DNA of 64,000 nucleotides, taken from the NCBI GenBank assembly GCA_963752045.1, contig CAVVWN010000010.1:62001-126000 (forward strand), written 5' to 3'. The notes beneath the pieces are model-generated. The model was not told the DNA's origin and did no database searches. It worked only from the letters and a program-made list of their open reading frames with translations. Position 1 is the stretch's first letter. The number at the start of each line of letters is the position of its first letter. This document shows positions 45,776 to 54,750 of the stretch, piece by piece. The DNA comes from DATKDF01 sp963752045 (GTDB taxonomy: Bacteria; Acidobacteriota; Vicinamibacteria; Vicinamibacterales; SCN-69-37). The translations under genes and the position numbers were made by a program.

Positions 45776-46399
45776 ATGACCGCGCCTCGCCTCGCCCTCG
45801 ACTTTTACGACCGGCCGACGCTCGACGTGCTTGCCGATCTCATCGGTAAGGTGCTCGTGCACGAGGCCGGCGGCCGGCGCACGGCAGGGATCGTCGTCGA
45901 GGCCGAGGCGTACATCGGCGAGTCGGACCCGGCCTGTCATGCGGCCCCGGGACCCACCGCGCGCAACGCGCCGCTCTACGGACCCCCGGGCCGTGCCTAC
46001 GTCTATCTGAACTACGGACTCCACTATCTGGTCAACGCCGTGACGGAGCCCGAGGGATCGCCGGCCGCCATCCTGATTCGTGCCCTCGAGCCGCTCGAAG
46101 GCATCGCCCGCATGCGCCGGCGTCGCCTGCGGGCGCGGCAGGCTCCGGGGCGCCGGACGACGAGACCTGGCCGCCCGCTGGCCGAGGCCGACCTGTGCCG
46201 CGGGCCCGGCAACCTCTCGGTGGCGCTCGGCATCACGCTCGCCCAGAACACCGTCGACCTGGTACGGGGGCCCCTCGCCGTCGAGGACTACGGCGTGCAT
46301 CCCCCGTGCCTGGCGTGGTCGCCTCGGATCGGCATTCGCGTCGGGACGGACCGGCTCTGGCGATGCACCTGGGAGGGACATCGCGCGCTCTCGCGGTGA
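45776..46399 (+). CDS. DNA-3-methyladenine glycosylase (Mpg/AAG type)
   Basis: The 207-residue protein matches the AAG/MPG family: VVEAEAYIGESDPACHA holds the catalytic Glu, and YVYLNYGLHYLVNAVTEPEG is the family's core sheet. RGPGNLSVALGI belongs to the DNA-binding part. It removes alkylated bases in base excision repair. The ATG at 45776 is chosen; a GTG nine bases earlier is possible. Following uvrA in the same direction, it forms a DNA-repair pair. It is convergent with the HtrA-like gene. Confidence 0.9.
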   Translation: MTAPRLALDFYDRPTLDVLADLIGKVLVHEAGGRRTAGIVVEAEAYIGESDPACHAAPGPTARNAPLYGPPGRAYVYLNYGLHYLVNAVTEPEGSPAAILIRALEPLEGIARMRRRRLRARQAPGRRTTRPGRPLAEADLCRGPGNLSVALGITLAQNTVDLVRGPLAVEDYGVHPPCLAWSPRIGIRVGTDRLWRCTWEGHRALSR

Positions 46400-46494
46400 T
46401 CGACCGGGGACACGGGGCGACGAACGCCGATTGGAGCCGGTCCAATCCCGGTGGCCTGCCCACCGGGGTTAGCTCGGGCGGCGCGAGGGCTGAA

Positions 46495-47637
46495 TCAGAA
46501 GCGCCGGCGGATCGGGCGCATGCGGACGACGGGCACCTCGACGCGGAGGCGCCGCTGCTCGCGCGCCCAGCGCACGGCGTCGACGGTCGCCGTGGACCCG
46601 ATCGGGGCTTCGGTGATGAGCTGCAGAAGGTGGCGCACGTCCTCCACGTCGCGGTCGTTGAAGCGCACGACGACGTCGTCGGGGAGCAAGCCTGCGCGGT
46701 ACGCCGGATCGCTCCGGTACATCTGCTCGATACGCGCGCCACGCACCGAGGCGAGGTCGGCGCGCCGCGCCGTTTCCGCATCCATGTTGCGGAACGTCAA
46801 GTTGCCGATCGACCCGCGGACGACCTCGCCGTTCTTGATGAGCTCGTCCATCACCAGGCGAGCCGTACCCGACGGCACCGCGAAGCCGATGCCCTGGTAG
46901 CCGCCGGTCTCGGTGTAGATCATCGTGTTGATGCCGACGAGCTCGCCGCGGACGTTGACGAGCGCGCCGCCGGAGTTGCCGGGGTTGATGGCCGCGTCGG
47001 TCTGGATGAATCCCCGGATGCTCATCGGATCGGGACGATTGACGGCCGAGACGATGCCGAGCGTCACCGTCTGGCTGAGCGAGAACGGATTGCCCACGGC
47101 GAGCACCCACTCGGCCACCCGCAGCTTCGACGAATCGGCCCAGGGCAGGGGCTCGAGGCCCGCGGCGTCGACCTTGAGCACCGCCAGGTCCGTGAGCTCG
47201 TCGACGCCGACCACGCGGGCATCGAACTCGCGATTGTCGGCGAGCGTCACGCGGATGACGTCGGCGGCATTGCCGATCACGTGGTTGTTCGTGAGGATGT
47301 ACCCGTCGGGCGAGACGACCACACCCGACCCGCCGCTCGTCTGCGGCGCCACGGCGTCGGCGCCGTAGAAGAGCTGGAAGAACGGGTCGACGCGCACGTA
47401 CTTTGTCGAGGAGATGTTGACGGACGCCCGGACGGCACGCTCGGCGATGTCGGAGAGGTCGGGGAGCGCGCCCGCCTGGGCCGACATCGCGACGGGCTGC
47501 AGCGGCGCCGGGGGTGAAGAGGTCGCGGAACTGGCCTCGGCGCGCGTGCGGTCCGTGACGCGGTCTGCGATGACGAAGCCGCCGACGAACCCCACGGCGA
47601 GCAGAAGCACGCCCATGACCAGGAAGACTCTGCGCAC
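46495..47637 (-). CDS. HtrA/DegP-like periplasmic serine protease
   Basis: An N-terminal membrane segment (FLVMGVLLLAVGFVGGFVIA) anchors the protein in the inner membrane. The trypsin-like domain has the catalytic triad His in LTNNHVIG, Asp in LTDLAVLKV and Ser in GNSGGALV. One PDZ domain follows (about 290-370: YRAGLLPDDVVVRFNDRDV). The single PDZ and anchor point to DegS/HhoA rather than DegP. The GTG at 47637 is used, with GGAAGGAA upstream. It lies 23 bases from the Hsp20 gene and is probably co-transcribed, as a protein-quality-control unit. Confidence 0.92.
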   Translation of the reverse strand: MRRVFLVMGVLLLAVGFVGGFVIADRVTDRTRAEASSATSSPPAPLQPVAMSAQAGALPDLSDIAERAVRASVNISSTKYVRVDPFFQLFYGADAVAPQTSGGSGVVVSPDGYILTNNHVIGNAADVIRVTLADNREFDARVVGVDELTDLAVLKVDAAGLEPLPWADSSKLRVAEWVLAVGNPFSLSQTVTLGIVSAVNRPDPMSIRGFIQTDAAINPGNSGGALVNVRGELVGINTMIYTETGGYQGIGFAVPSGTARLVMDELIKNGEVVRGSIGNLTFRNMDAETARRADLASVRGARIEQMYRSDPAYRAGLLPDDVVVRFNDRDVEDVRHLLQLITEAPIGSTATVDAVRWAREQRRLRVEVPVVRMRPIRRRF

Positions 47638-47660
47638 GGTGCTGGTTCCTTCCGCCTCGC

Positions 47661-48053
47661 TCAGGCGATGTCCACCCGGCGCTTGGCGCGCGCGGTCTTG
47701 GGAATCACCACGGTGAGGATGCCGTCGACGAGGTCGGCCGTGATCTCGTCGCCGTTGAGCGGCACGCCGAACTGGAACGTGCGGGCGAAGGCGCCCTGGC
47801 CGCGTTCGAGCTGCAGATAGCGATCCGGGCAGCAGGTCTGCCCGCGCCGCTGGCCGTGCACGCGCAGGGCGTTCCCCTGGACCTCGATCGTGACGTCTTC
47901 CCGCTTGAGGCCGGCCAGTTCCATCGACAGAACGTAGCGATCGGCGAACTCGGCGAGATCGACCGGCGGCATCCACCCGGGCGTGCCGCGCCCGAAGAGG
48001 CTCTCGAGGCGCTCCTGCATGGTCAGCAGATCGCGCGTCGGGTCCCAAGGCAT
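47661..48053 (-). CDS. Hsp20/alpha-crystallin small heat-shock protein
   Basis: The protein of about 130 residues has a central alpha-crystallin domain: VDLAEFADRYVLSMELAGL, then REDVTIEVQGNALRVHG and the end FARTFQFGVPLNGDEITADL, followed by the I-x-I-like VVIPK motif. It binds unfolded proteins without ATP. The ATG at 48053 is the first with an AGGA site close by. It leads the Hsp20-HtrA pair and is divergent from efp. A T-rich stretch in the 121-base gap may be the shared promoter region. Confidence 0.92.
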   Translation of the reverse strand: MPWDPTRDLLTMQERLESLFGRGTPGWMPPVDLAEFADRYVLSMELAGLKREDVTIEVQGNALRVHGQRRGQTCCPDRYLQLERGQGAFARTFQFGVPLNGDEITADLVDGILTVVIPKTARAKRRVDIA

Positions 48054-48174
48054 ATGTCCTGATAGTAGCGCCGAAATGGCGCCGCGCAAACCCGGGGGCG
48101 TCCGGGGGCCCTCGGCGGCCCCGGCCGGGGTTGGTCTAAAATAGGCGGATCGTCATTCACGTCTGAAGGAAGCA

Positions 48175-48738
48175 ATGAGTTCGATACAGGCAACCAAACT
48201 TCGAAAAGGCATGCTGGTCAAGATGGGGGACACCCTCTGCCGGGTCCTCGAGCTGCAGCACGTCACCCCGGGCAACAAGCGCGGTCACGTGCAGTGCAAG
48301 CTCCGCGACATCCGCTCGGCGCGGCTCATCGACCACAAGTTCCGTTCGGAAGACTCGGTCGAGCGCGCCGTGCTCGACGAACGCGAGATGCAGTTCCTCT
48401 ACCGGGACGGCGACCTCTTCCACTTCATGGACACGGGCACCTACGAACAGGTGCATCTGTCGCTCGAGGTCCTCGGCGACAACGCCCTGTATCTGCTGCC
48501 CGAGTCGCTCATCAAGGTCGAATTCTACGAGACGGAGCCGGTGGGTATTCATCTGCCGCTCACCGTCGATCTCAGGGTGGCCGACACGGTGCCGGGCATC
48601 AAGGGCGCGACGGCTTCGGCGCAGGTCAAGCCGGCGACGCTCGAAACGGGGCTCGTGGTCACCGTGCCGTCCTTCATCAACGCCGACGACATCGTGCGCG
48701 TCAACACGGAGACCGGCGAGTACCTCTCGCGTGCGTGA
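48175..48738 (+). CDS. efp: Elongation factor P, subtype with Asn at the loop tip
   Basis: The 187-residue protein has all three OB-like domains of EF-P, which helps the ribosome through proline runs. The start QATKLRKGMLVKMGDTLCRV and the end VTVPSFINADDIVRVNTETG are typical. At the loop that reaches the P-site tRNA the sequence is TPGNKRGH, so the position of the usually modified Lys/Arg 34 is Asn, with Lys next to it. Such TPGN-x-RG forms belong to a separate EF-P branch. It is monocistronic in form, followed after 32 bases by thymidine kinase. Confidence 0.94.
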   Translation: MSSIQATKLRKGMLVKMGDTLCRVLELQHVTPGNKRGHVQCKLRDIRSARLIDHKFRSEDSVERAVLDEREMQFLYRDGDLFHFMDTGTYEQVHLSLEVLGDNALYLLPESLIKVEFYETEPVGIHLPLTVDLRVADTVPGIKGATASAQVKPATLETGLVVTVPSFINADDIVRVNTETGEYLSRA

Positions 48739-48770
48739 TCGCGGGTCGTTCCCCTCAGTCTGAAGCGGCC

Positions 48771-49331
48771 ATGGACACACCGAGATCGGAAGGCACCGGG
48801 TGGATTGAAGTCATCGTCGGCTCGATGTTCAGCGGCAAGAGCGAAGAGCTCATTCGCCGGCTGCGCCGGGCCCAGATCGCCCGCCAGCGCGTGCAGATCT
48901 TCAAGCCGGCGGTCGACGATCGCTTCAGCCGCGAGGCCATCGTGTCGCACAGCGAGATGAGCCTGCCCTCGGCGAGCGTCTCGACCGCGGCCGAGCTTCT
49001 GGCCATGGTGGGCGACGACACGCAGGTGGTGGGCGTCGACGAAGGGCAGTTCTTCGATCCCGAGTTGCCGGCCGTTTGCACCCAGCTGGCCGAAGAGGGG
49101 CGGCGCGTCATCGTCGCCGGCCTCGACCAGGACTACCTGGGGCGGCCGTTCGAGCCGATGCCGCAGTTGCTGGCCATTGCCGAGTACATCACCAAGACGC
49201 TGGCGATCTGCATGGTGTGCGGGGCGCCGGCCAATCGGACCCAGCGGCTGGTGGTCTCGCGGGAGCGCGTCCTCGTCGGCGCGACCGGCACCTACGAGGC
49301 GCGCTGCCGCAAGTGCTGGAAGCCGGGGTGA
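48771..49331 (+). CDS. tdk: Thymidine kinase
   Basis: The 186-residue type II thymidine kinase phosphorylates thymidine in the salvage pathway. The P-loop is GSMFSGKSEEL, the lid/active-site motif is VGVDEGQFFD with the catalytic Glu, and zinc cysteines are in CMVCGAPA and CRKCW. The start at 48771 has no strong ribosome site, but begins at the family's usual distance before the P-loop. The stop codon is followed immediately by the 9-bp repeat array. Confidence 0.95.
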   Translation: MDTPRSEGTGWIEVIVGSMFSGKSEELIRRLRRAQIARQRVQIFKPAVDDRFSREAIVSHSEMSLPSASVSTAAELLAMVGDDTQVVGVDEGQFFDPELPAVCTQLAEEGRRVIVAGLDQDYLGRPFEPMPQLLAIAEYITKTLAICMVCGAPANRTQRLVVSRERVLVGATGTYEARCRKCWKPG

Positions 49332-49537
49332 CGGCGGGTCGACGGGTGACGGGTACGACAGGTACGACGGGTACGACAGGTACGACAGGTACGAGGAACG
49401 CGCTGTCGGTCGTCCGCATCTTCAATTGGGGGCACCCCAAGGCCAGGACCTCAAAGGAAGCCATCAGGGATGCAGGTTCCTTGTACCCGTCGTACCCGTC
49501 GTACCTGTCGTACCCGTCGTACCCGTCGTCACACCCC
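49332..49537. repeat. Inverted array of 9-bp GGTACGACG repeats with central spacer
   Basis: Left block (49332-49390): about six units, GGTACGACG/GGTACGACA. Right block (49477-49537): five to six units in the opposite orientation (CGTCGTACC type). A spacer of about 75-85 bases separates them and contains its own small hairpin TTGGGG-GCA-CCCCAA at 49426-49440. The array runs from the tdk stop to the stop of the convergent phosphatidyltransferase gene, the same plan as the 8-bp array at 10066-11503. Confidence 0.88.
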
Positions 49538-50314
49538 TCAGAACAGGCCCAGCCACTGCAGCAGCCCCTTACCGCCCTGGGCCATCGGGTCCGCCAGCCA
49601 GTCGGGTGGCGTGAGCCAGATGAAGGCGAGGATGGCGATCACCCAGAGGTCGTAGGCCAGCGTGGCGCGGTCTTCGGTCCAGTAGAACGCCCGCACGAAG
49701 AACCCGAACACGCCGCCCGGGTGCGGCTGCCGACGGTTGTTGAGTGCGAGGTACGTATACTGGATCCGGTTGGCGACCGTCACGATTGACAGCACGCCAA
49801 TCACCCACATGACGGCCGCCATGCGGTTGGTGAACGCGCCGATCATGAAGAGGACGATCCGCTCGGGCCGTTCCATGAAGCCGACCTTGCACTTCGGGAT
49901 GAGCGATTCGGCGCGGGCTCGCGTGTAGCTCGTCATCGTCGCAAAGACCATCGCGACCGCCGTGATGAGCACGTAGTCGGTCCGGCCGAGCGAGGCGTAG
50001 AGCGCGATGAGACCGACCGAGAGCGCCAGGTCCGAGAACCGGTCGATGACCGAGTCCCAGAACGCCCCGAACTGGCTCATCTGCCCGGTCTCGGTGGCCA
50101 CCTTGCCGTCGATGAAGTCGAAGATGCTGGCGCCGACCATGATGACGCCGGCCGAGAGGAAGTGGCCCTGGGCCAGCGCCCATCCGGCCCCGACGCTGAT
50201 GAGGACGCCGACGAACGTGAGAACATTCGGGTGGATTCGCAGCCGCACGCACACGGCAATGATCAGCCGGAGCGGAAGGTTGACCGCCGCGCCGATGGCG
50301 CCAGTAAAAGTCAC
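49538..50314 (-). CDS. CDP-alcohol phosphatidyltransferase family membrane protein
   Basis: The six-helix membrane protein has the family motif DFIDGKVATETGQMSQFGAF followed by WDSVIDR: the D-x2-D-G pair and the later G-x3-D-x3-D are intact, but the usual Arg after Ala is Thr. Enzymes of this family make phosphatidylglycerolphosphate, phosphatidylinositolphosphate or related head groups from CDP-diacylglycerol. The upstream start at 50374 would overlap the uvrC start; a GTG at 50314 (VTFTGAIGAAV) avoids this and fits family lengths. Which phospholipid it makes cannot be told. Divergent from uvrC. Confidence 0.78.
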   Translation of the reverse strand: MTFTGAIGAAVNLPLRLIIAVCVRLRIHPNVLTFVGVLISVGAGWALAQGHFLSAGVIMVGASIFDFIDGKVATETGQMSQFGAFWDSVIDRFSDLALSVGLIALYASLGRTDYVLITAVAMVFATMTSYTRARAESLIPKCKVGFMERPERIVLFMIGAFTNRMAAVMWVIGVLSIVTVANRIQYTYLALNNRRQPHPGGVFGFFVRAFYWTEDRATLAYDLWVIAILAFIWLTPPDWLADPMAQGGKGLLQWLGLF

Positions 50315-50366
50315 AGGTGTCGGGTACCGAAGAAGGCCAGCTCGAAAACTGGCCGGATAGTAGCCC

Positions 50367-52217
50367 ATGGCCATTCAGGATCTCAAGGCCCAGATTGCCC
50401 GGTTGCCGGTTCAGCCGGGCGTCTATCTCTTCCTGGGGAACGGTGGCGAGACGCTGTACGTCGGGAAAGCGCGGGCCCTGCGCGAGCGCGTCCGGTCGTA
50501 CCTGGGGGCCGGCGGGACCAGCCCGCGCATCGACGCGCTGCTCGCCGAGGCGGCGGCCGTCGAAGGCATCGTCACCGACTCGGTCGTCGAAGCGCTTGCC
50601 CTCGAGAACCGCCTCATCAAGCAGCGCAATCCCCGGTACAACGTCCTGCTGCGTGACGACAAGACGTACCCGTACCTGCAGCTGACGACCACCGAACCGG
50701 CGCCACGGCTGCTCGTGGCCCGGCGGGTCGAGCGCGACGGGAACGTGTACGCCGGGCCGTTCATGCCCGCCTCGGTCGCGCGCCGGACGATGACGCTGGC
50801 GCACCGGTTGTTCGGCATCCGATCGTGCAACGAGGTCATCGACGGGCGGCGCGAGCGGCCGTGTCTCGAGTACGACATCAATCGCTGCCTGGCGCCGTGC
50901 GTGGCGTCGGTCTGCAGCCTCGAGGCCTACGGCAAGGCGGTCGAGCAGGCACGCCTGCTCATCGAGGGCCGCCAGGACGAGCTCGTCGACCGGCTGCAGG
51001 CCGAGATGCGCGCCGCGGCCGCCGAGGAGCGATACGAGCAGGCCGCGCACCTGCGCGACGCCATCGAGACGGTCGAGGCCCTCCACGCACGTCGCAACAA
51101 GATGGAGACGCCGTCCCTTGGCGACCGCGATGCGTTCGGGCTCGCGACCGGGCCGGCCGGGTCGGTCGTCACCGTCTTCATCATGCGCGCCGGACGCGTC
51201 GTCGACCGGCTGGAGCTCGTCGGCTCGGGTCCCGAGGCATGGCAGGGAGCGGGCGGGCCGCGGCCGGATCCGTCCAGCCAGGACCTCACGCCGGAGGTCC
51301 TGGACGCGGCGCTCCGCGAGGTGTATCGCGACCGGATACCGCCGCCGGAGGTGCATTTGCCTGCGGCGCTTGCCGCCGACGACCAGGAAGCGGTCGAGGC
51401 GTGGCTTTCCGAGCGAGCCGGCCGCCGCGTCCGGGTTCTGGAGCCGCGCCGGGGCGAGAAGCGCGGCCTGCTCGACCTCGCGTCCCGCAATGCCGCGCTC
51501 GGCTATCAGACGCATTTCTCGGAAGGGGCCACCACTGCGTTTGCGGCGCTCGAGACCTTGCGCGGCGTGCTCTCGCTCGCCGTGCTGCCGCGTCGCATCG
51601 ACTGTTTCGACGTCTCGACGCTCCAGGGAAGCGAGACGGTCGCGTCGATGGTCGTCTGCGTCGAGGGGCGGATGCGCCCATCCGAGTACCGGAAGTTCCG
51701 GATCCGTGGCGCGTCGCAGGACGACTTTGCCGCGGTGCGCGAGGTCGTGCTGCGCCGGTACCGCAAGGTGCTCGACGAGGGAGGACCATTTCCTGACCTC
51801 ATCCTCATCGACGGCGGCAAGGGGCAGCTCGGCGCAGCCTACGCCGCGCTTGCCGACGTCGGCCTCGACCGGCTCGTGGCCGTGGGCCTGGCCAAGCAGG
51901 AGGAGATCATCTTCATGCGCGATCGCGCCGACGGGATCGCGCTCTCGCGCGAGTCGCCCGCGCTCCGTCTCCTGCAGCGCATCCGGGACGAAGCACACCG
52001 GTTTGCGATCACGTTCCACCGACGGTCGCGCACGCGGCGCGATCTGAGGTCGGCGCTCGACGACATCGTCGGCATCGGGCCCCGCCGACGCCGCCAGCTG
52101 CTCACGGCGTTCGGCTCGGTCGCTGGCGTCAAGCGGGCGACCCGCGACGAACTGGCTGCCGTCGTCGGGCCGCGAGCCGCCGAGGCCGTGCTGCAGCACT
52201 TTTCCGCGGCCGGGTAG
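50367..52217 (+). CDS. uvrC: Excinuclease ABC subunit C
   Basis: UvrC makes the two incisions in nucleotide excision repair. The N-terminal GIY-YIG nuclease domain is present (PGVYLFLGNGGETLYVGKAR), then the UvrB-interacting UVR motif (AEERYEQAAHLRDAIETVEA), the RNase H-like C-terminal nuclease (IDCFDVSTLQGSETVASMV and LILIDGGKGQLGAAY) and a tandem helix-hairpin-helix (IVGIGPRRRRQLLTAFG). The start is at 50367, close to the divergent phosphatidyltransferase gene, so the promoter must lie in the short gap or inside that gene. With uvrA upstream it completes two of the three excision subunits; uvrB is not in the window. Confidence 0.97.
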   Translation: MAIQDLKAQIARLPVQPGVYLFLGNGGETLYVGKARALRERVRSYLGAGGTSPRIDALLAEAAAVEGIVTDSVVEALALENRLIKQRNPRYNVLLRDDKTYPYLQLTTTEPAPRLLVARRVERDGNVYAGPFMPASVARRTMTLAHRLFGIRSCNEVIDGRRERPCLEYDINRCLAPCVASVCSLEAYGKAVEQARLLIEGRQDELVDRLQAEMRAAAAEERYEQAAHLRDAIETVEALHARRNKMETPSLGDRDAFGLATGPAGSVVTVFIMRAGRVVDRLELVGSGPEAWQGAGGPRPDPSSQDLTPEVLDAALREVYRDRIPPPEVHLPAALAADDQEAVEAWLSERAGRRVRVLEPRRGEKRGLLDLASRNAALGYQTHFSEGATTAFAALETLRGVLSLAVLPRRIDCFDVSTLQGSETVASMVVCVEGRMRPSEYRKFRIRGASQDDFAAVREVVLRRYRKVLDEGGPFPDLILIDGGKGQLGAAYAALADVGLDRLVAVGLAKQEEIIFMRDRADGIALSRESPALRLLQRIRDEAHRFAITFHRRSRTRRDLRSALDDIVGIGPRRRRQLLTAFGSVAGVKRATRDELAAVVGPRAAEAVLQHFSAAG

Positions 52218-52257
52218 GGGGCGCGGGTCGGGACGCGGGCGAGCATCCGGCGGCTCC

Positions 52258-52899
52258 GTGATATCGTGTGTGGCCGCCTTGTCGATTGAAATCCTGCTGC
52301 TCTTCTTCGCGATCCTGATCCTGTCGCTCTCGTTTCACGAGGCGGCGCACGCCTGGGCCGCAGACCGCCTGGGTGACCCCACGGCGCGACGGCTCGGCCG
52401 CCTGACGATGAACCCGATGGCGCACATCGACCTCATCGGCACCGTCGTGTTTCCCCTGCTGGCGTTCTTTTCGAATCTCCCCATTCTGGGCTGGGCCAAG
52501 CCGGTGCCGGTCAACGCGCACAACCTGCGGGCGCCCCGGCGCGACTTCGCGATGGTGGCGCTCGCCGGGCCGGCGAGCAACATCGTGCTCGCGTTTGCCG
52601 CGTCGGTCGTGCTCTCGCTGGTGTTCGGATCGCGTGGCGTGCCCGGCATCACGACCGTCGATGGCTTTCTGACCCAGGTCGTCCGGCTCAACCTGCTTCT
52701 GGCCGTCTTCAACATGATCCCCGTGCCGCCGCTCGATGGCGGCAACGTGCTCGCCGGCTTCGTCTCGGAGCCCGTGGCGAAGATGATCGACCGGCTGCGG
52801 CCCTGGGGCTTCCTGATTCTGTATGCCATGCTCTTCACCAACGTGCTGTGGATGATCGTGGATCCGGTCTACAGCGCACTCGTGAGGTTGTTTCTGTGA
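52258..52899 (+). CDS. M50-family membrane metalloprotease (site-2 protease-like)
   Basis: The 213-residue membrane protein carries the zinc motif FHEAAHAWAADR (HExxH) in the first membrane helix and the second-site N-x-x-P-x-x-P-L-D-G in NMIPVPPLDGG. This fits the short YwhC/Rv-type M50 group that cut membrane-spanning segments; no PDZ domain is present. The GTG at 52258 has a GC-rich, weak ribosome site. Its stop overlaps the trpS start (GTGA), so it heads an operon with trpS. Confidence 0.9.
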   Translation: MISCVAALSIEILLLFFAILILSLSFHEAAHAWAADRLGDPTARRLGRLTMNPMAHIDLIGTVVFPLLAFFSNLPILGWAKPVPVNAHNLRAPRRDFAMVALAGPASNIVLAFAASVVLSLVFGSRGVPGITTVDGFLTQVVRLNLLLAVFNMIPVPPLDGGNVLAGFVSEPVAKMIDRLRPWGFLILYAMLFTNVLWMIVDPVYSALVRLFL

Positions 52900-53891
52900 C
52901 CCCGAAACGGCGTGTGGTGTCGGGCATGCGCCCGACCGGCAGGTTGCACCTCGGACACCTGGTGGGCGCGCTCCAGAACTACGTGCACCTCCAGGAGGAG
53001 TACGACTGCTTCTACTTCGTGGCCGACTGGCACGCGCTCACGAGCGACTACGCCAACACGGCACCCATCGTCGAGAACGCCTACGACAACGTGGCCGACT
53101 GGATCGGGGCGGGCGTCGATCCCGAACGGTCCACGCTCTTCGTCCAGTCGCGCGTGCCCGAGCATGCCGAGCTCTACCTGCTCCTGCAGATGGTCACGCC
53201 CATCCCGTGGCTCGAACGCGTGCCCACCTACAAGGAGCAGATCGACCAGCTCGCCGATCGAGACCTGTCGAGCATCGGTTTTCTCGGCTACCCGCTCCTG
53301 CAGACGGCCGACGTCATCATCTACAACGCGCATTTCGTGCCGGTCGGTGAGGATCAGGTGCCGCACCTCGAGCTTTCGCGCGAGGTCGTGCGGCGGTTCC
53401 ACAATTTCTACGGCGAGGTCTTCGTCGAGCCGCAGCCGCTGCTCACGCCGACGCCGCGGCTGCCCGGCCTCGACAACCGGAAGATGAGCAAGAGCTACGG
53501 CAACACCATCGACCTGTCGGACTCGCCCGAGGACGTCGTCAAGAAGGTCCGCCAGATGTACACGGATCCCAAGCGGGTCAGGGCCGACATCCCGGGAACG
53601 GTCGAGGGCAACCCGGTGTTCACCTACCACGACGCGTTCAACCCGAACCGGGAAGAGGTCGAGGACCTCAAGGCCCGGTATCGGGCCGGCACGGTGGGTG
53701 ATGTCGAGGTCAAGACCAAGCTCTCGGCCGCCATCAACGGCGTGCTCGAGCCCATCCGGGCCCGGCGCGCCGCCGCGCTCGCGAGGCCCGGCTACCTGCG
53801 CGACGTGCTCGAGGCCGGATCGGCCCGGGCCCGCGACGTGGCGGGGGAGACGATGGCCCGTGTGCGCGCGGCCGTGAACCTGCGATACTGA
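52896..53891 (+). CDS. trpS: Tryptophanyl-tRNA synthetase
   Basis: The class I synthetase of 331 residues has HIGH-like HLGHLVG, the KMSKS loop in NRKMSKSYGN, and tryptophan-pocket residues in the DQVPHLELSREVVRRF stretch. It charges tRNA-Trp. The GTG start at 52896 overlaps the M50 stop; VSGMRPTGRLHLGH is the normal N-terminus of TrpS. The scpA gene follows after about 20 bases. trpS-scpA-scpB-rluB is a conserved order in many bacteria. Confidence 0.97.
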   Translation: MTPKRRVVSGMRPTGRLHLGHLVGALQNYVHLQEEYDCFYFVADWHALTSDYANTAPIVENAYDNVADWIGAGVDPERSTLFVQSRVPEHAELYLLLQMVTPIPWLERVPTYKEQIDQLADRDLSSIGFLGYPLLQTADVIIYNAHFVPVGEDQVPHLELSREVVRRFHNFYGEVFVEPQPLLTPTPRLPGLDNRKMSKSYGNTIDLSDSPEDVVKKVRQMYTDPKRVRADIPGTVEGNPVFTYHDAFNPNREEVEDLKARYRAGTVGDVEVKTKLSAAINGVLEPIRARRAAALARPGYLRDVLEAGSARARDVAGETMARVRAAVNLRY

Positions 53892-53910
53892 GGCCCGATT
53901 CCGGGATCCG

Positions 53911-54690
53911 ATGTCCATGGACGAACCGCGGCAGCTCGAATTCGAGTCGATCCTCGAGGACTATCCCGTGCGCCTCAGGGTGTTCGAGGGGCCGCTCAAT
54001 CTGCTCCTGCACCTCATCAGGAAGCACGAGCTCGACATCTACGACATCCCGATCGCGCTCATCACCCAGCAGTATCTCGACTACCTCGACCTGATGCAGG
54101 AGCTCGACCTCGACGTGGTGGGGGAGTTTCTGGTCATGGCGGCGACGCTCATTCACATCAAGTCGCGGACGCTCCTGCCTCGGCCCGACCCGACCCAGGA
54201 GGACGTCGAGGAGGATCCGCGCGAGGAGCTCGTCCGGCGGCTGCTCGAACATCAGAAGTTCAAGGCGGCCGCCGAGCTGCTGCACGAGCGCGAGATCCAG
54301 CGCGGCGCGCAGTGGGCGCGGCCCGACGGCCGCGTCACCGACATCGTCGGCGAGGCGCCCGAGCCGGAAATCGAAGTGGACCTGTTCAGCCTCATGGCGG
54401 CCTTCCGCCAGGTGCTCGAGCGCGCCCGGCATCGGCCGCACGTCCTGCTGCCGCCCGAGCAGGTCTCGATCGAAACCCGGATCGACCAGCTGCTCGCGCG
54501 GCTGTCGGAGACGGAGGCGTGCGGGTTCGAAGAGCTGTTCGCCGATGTCGAGACGCGCGGCGGCATGATCGTCACGTTCCTCGCCCTGCTCGAGATGATT
54601 CGCCTCAGGCGCGTGCGCGTCTTCCAGCAGGGCAACTTCGGGCCGATTCGCGTCTACCGGCGTCAGCAGCCCGGCGAGGCTGCGAGCTGA
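53911..54690 (+). CDS. scpA: Segregation and condensation protein A
   Basis: The 259-residue kleisin joins SMC and ScpB in the condensin complex. The N-terminal helices that contact the SMC neck are recognised (EGPLNLLLHLIRKHELDIYD and IALITQQYLDYLDLM), and the C-terminal winged helix (ETRGGMIVTFLALLEMIRLR) binds the SMC head. The length fits the family. ATG at 53911 and 53917 are both possible. It is followed by scpB after 60 bases. Confidence 0.94.
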   Translation: MSMDEPRQLEFESILEDYPVRLRVFEGPLNLLLHLIRKHELDIYDIPIALITQQYLDYLDLMQELDLDVVGEFLVMAATLIHIKSRTLLPRPDPTQEDVEEDPREELVRRLLEHQKFKAAAELLHEREIQRGAQWARPDGRVTDIVGEAPEPEIEVDLFSLMAAFRQVLERARHRPHVLLPPEQVSIETRIDQLLARLSETEACGFEELFADVETRGGMIVTFLALLEMIRLRRVRVFQQGNFGPIRVYRRQQPGEAAS

Positions 54691-54750
54691 GCGCCGATGA
54701 AGGACAGCGATGCGTGGGTGGAGCATGCGTGAACGCGCGGATGAGTGTGT

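Noticed and set aside
49076..49789. ORF running through the 9-bp array
   Set aside because: Its middle is translated repeat (TGTTGTTG), it starts inside tdk in the wrong frame, and it ends opposite the phosphatidyltransferase gene.
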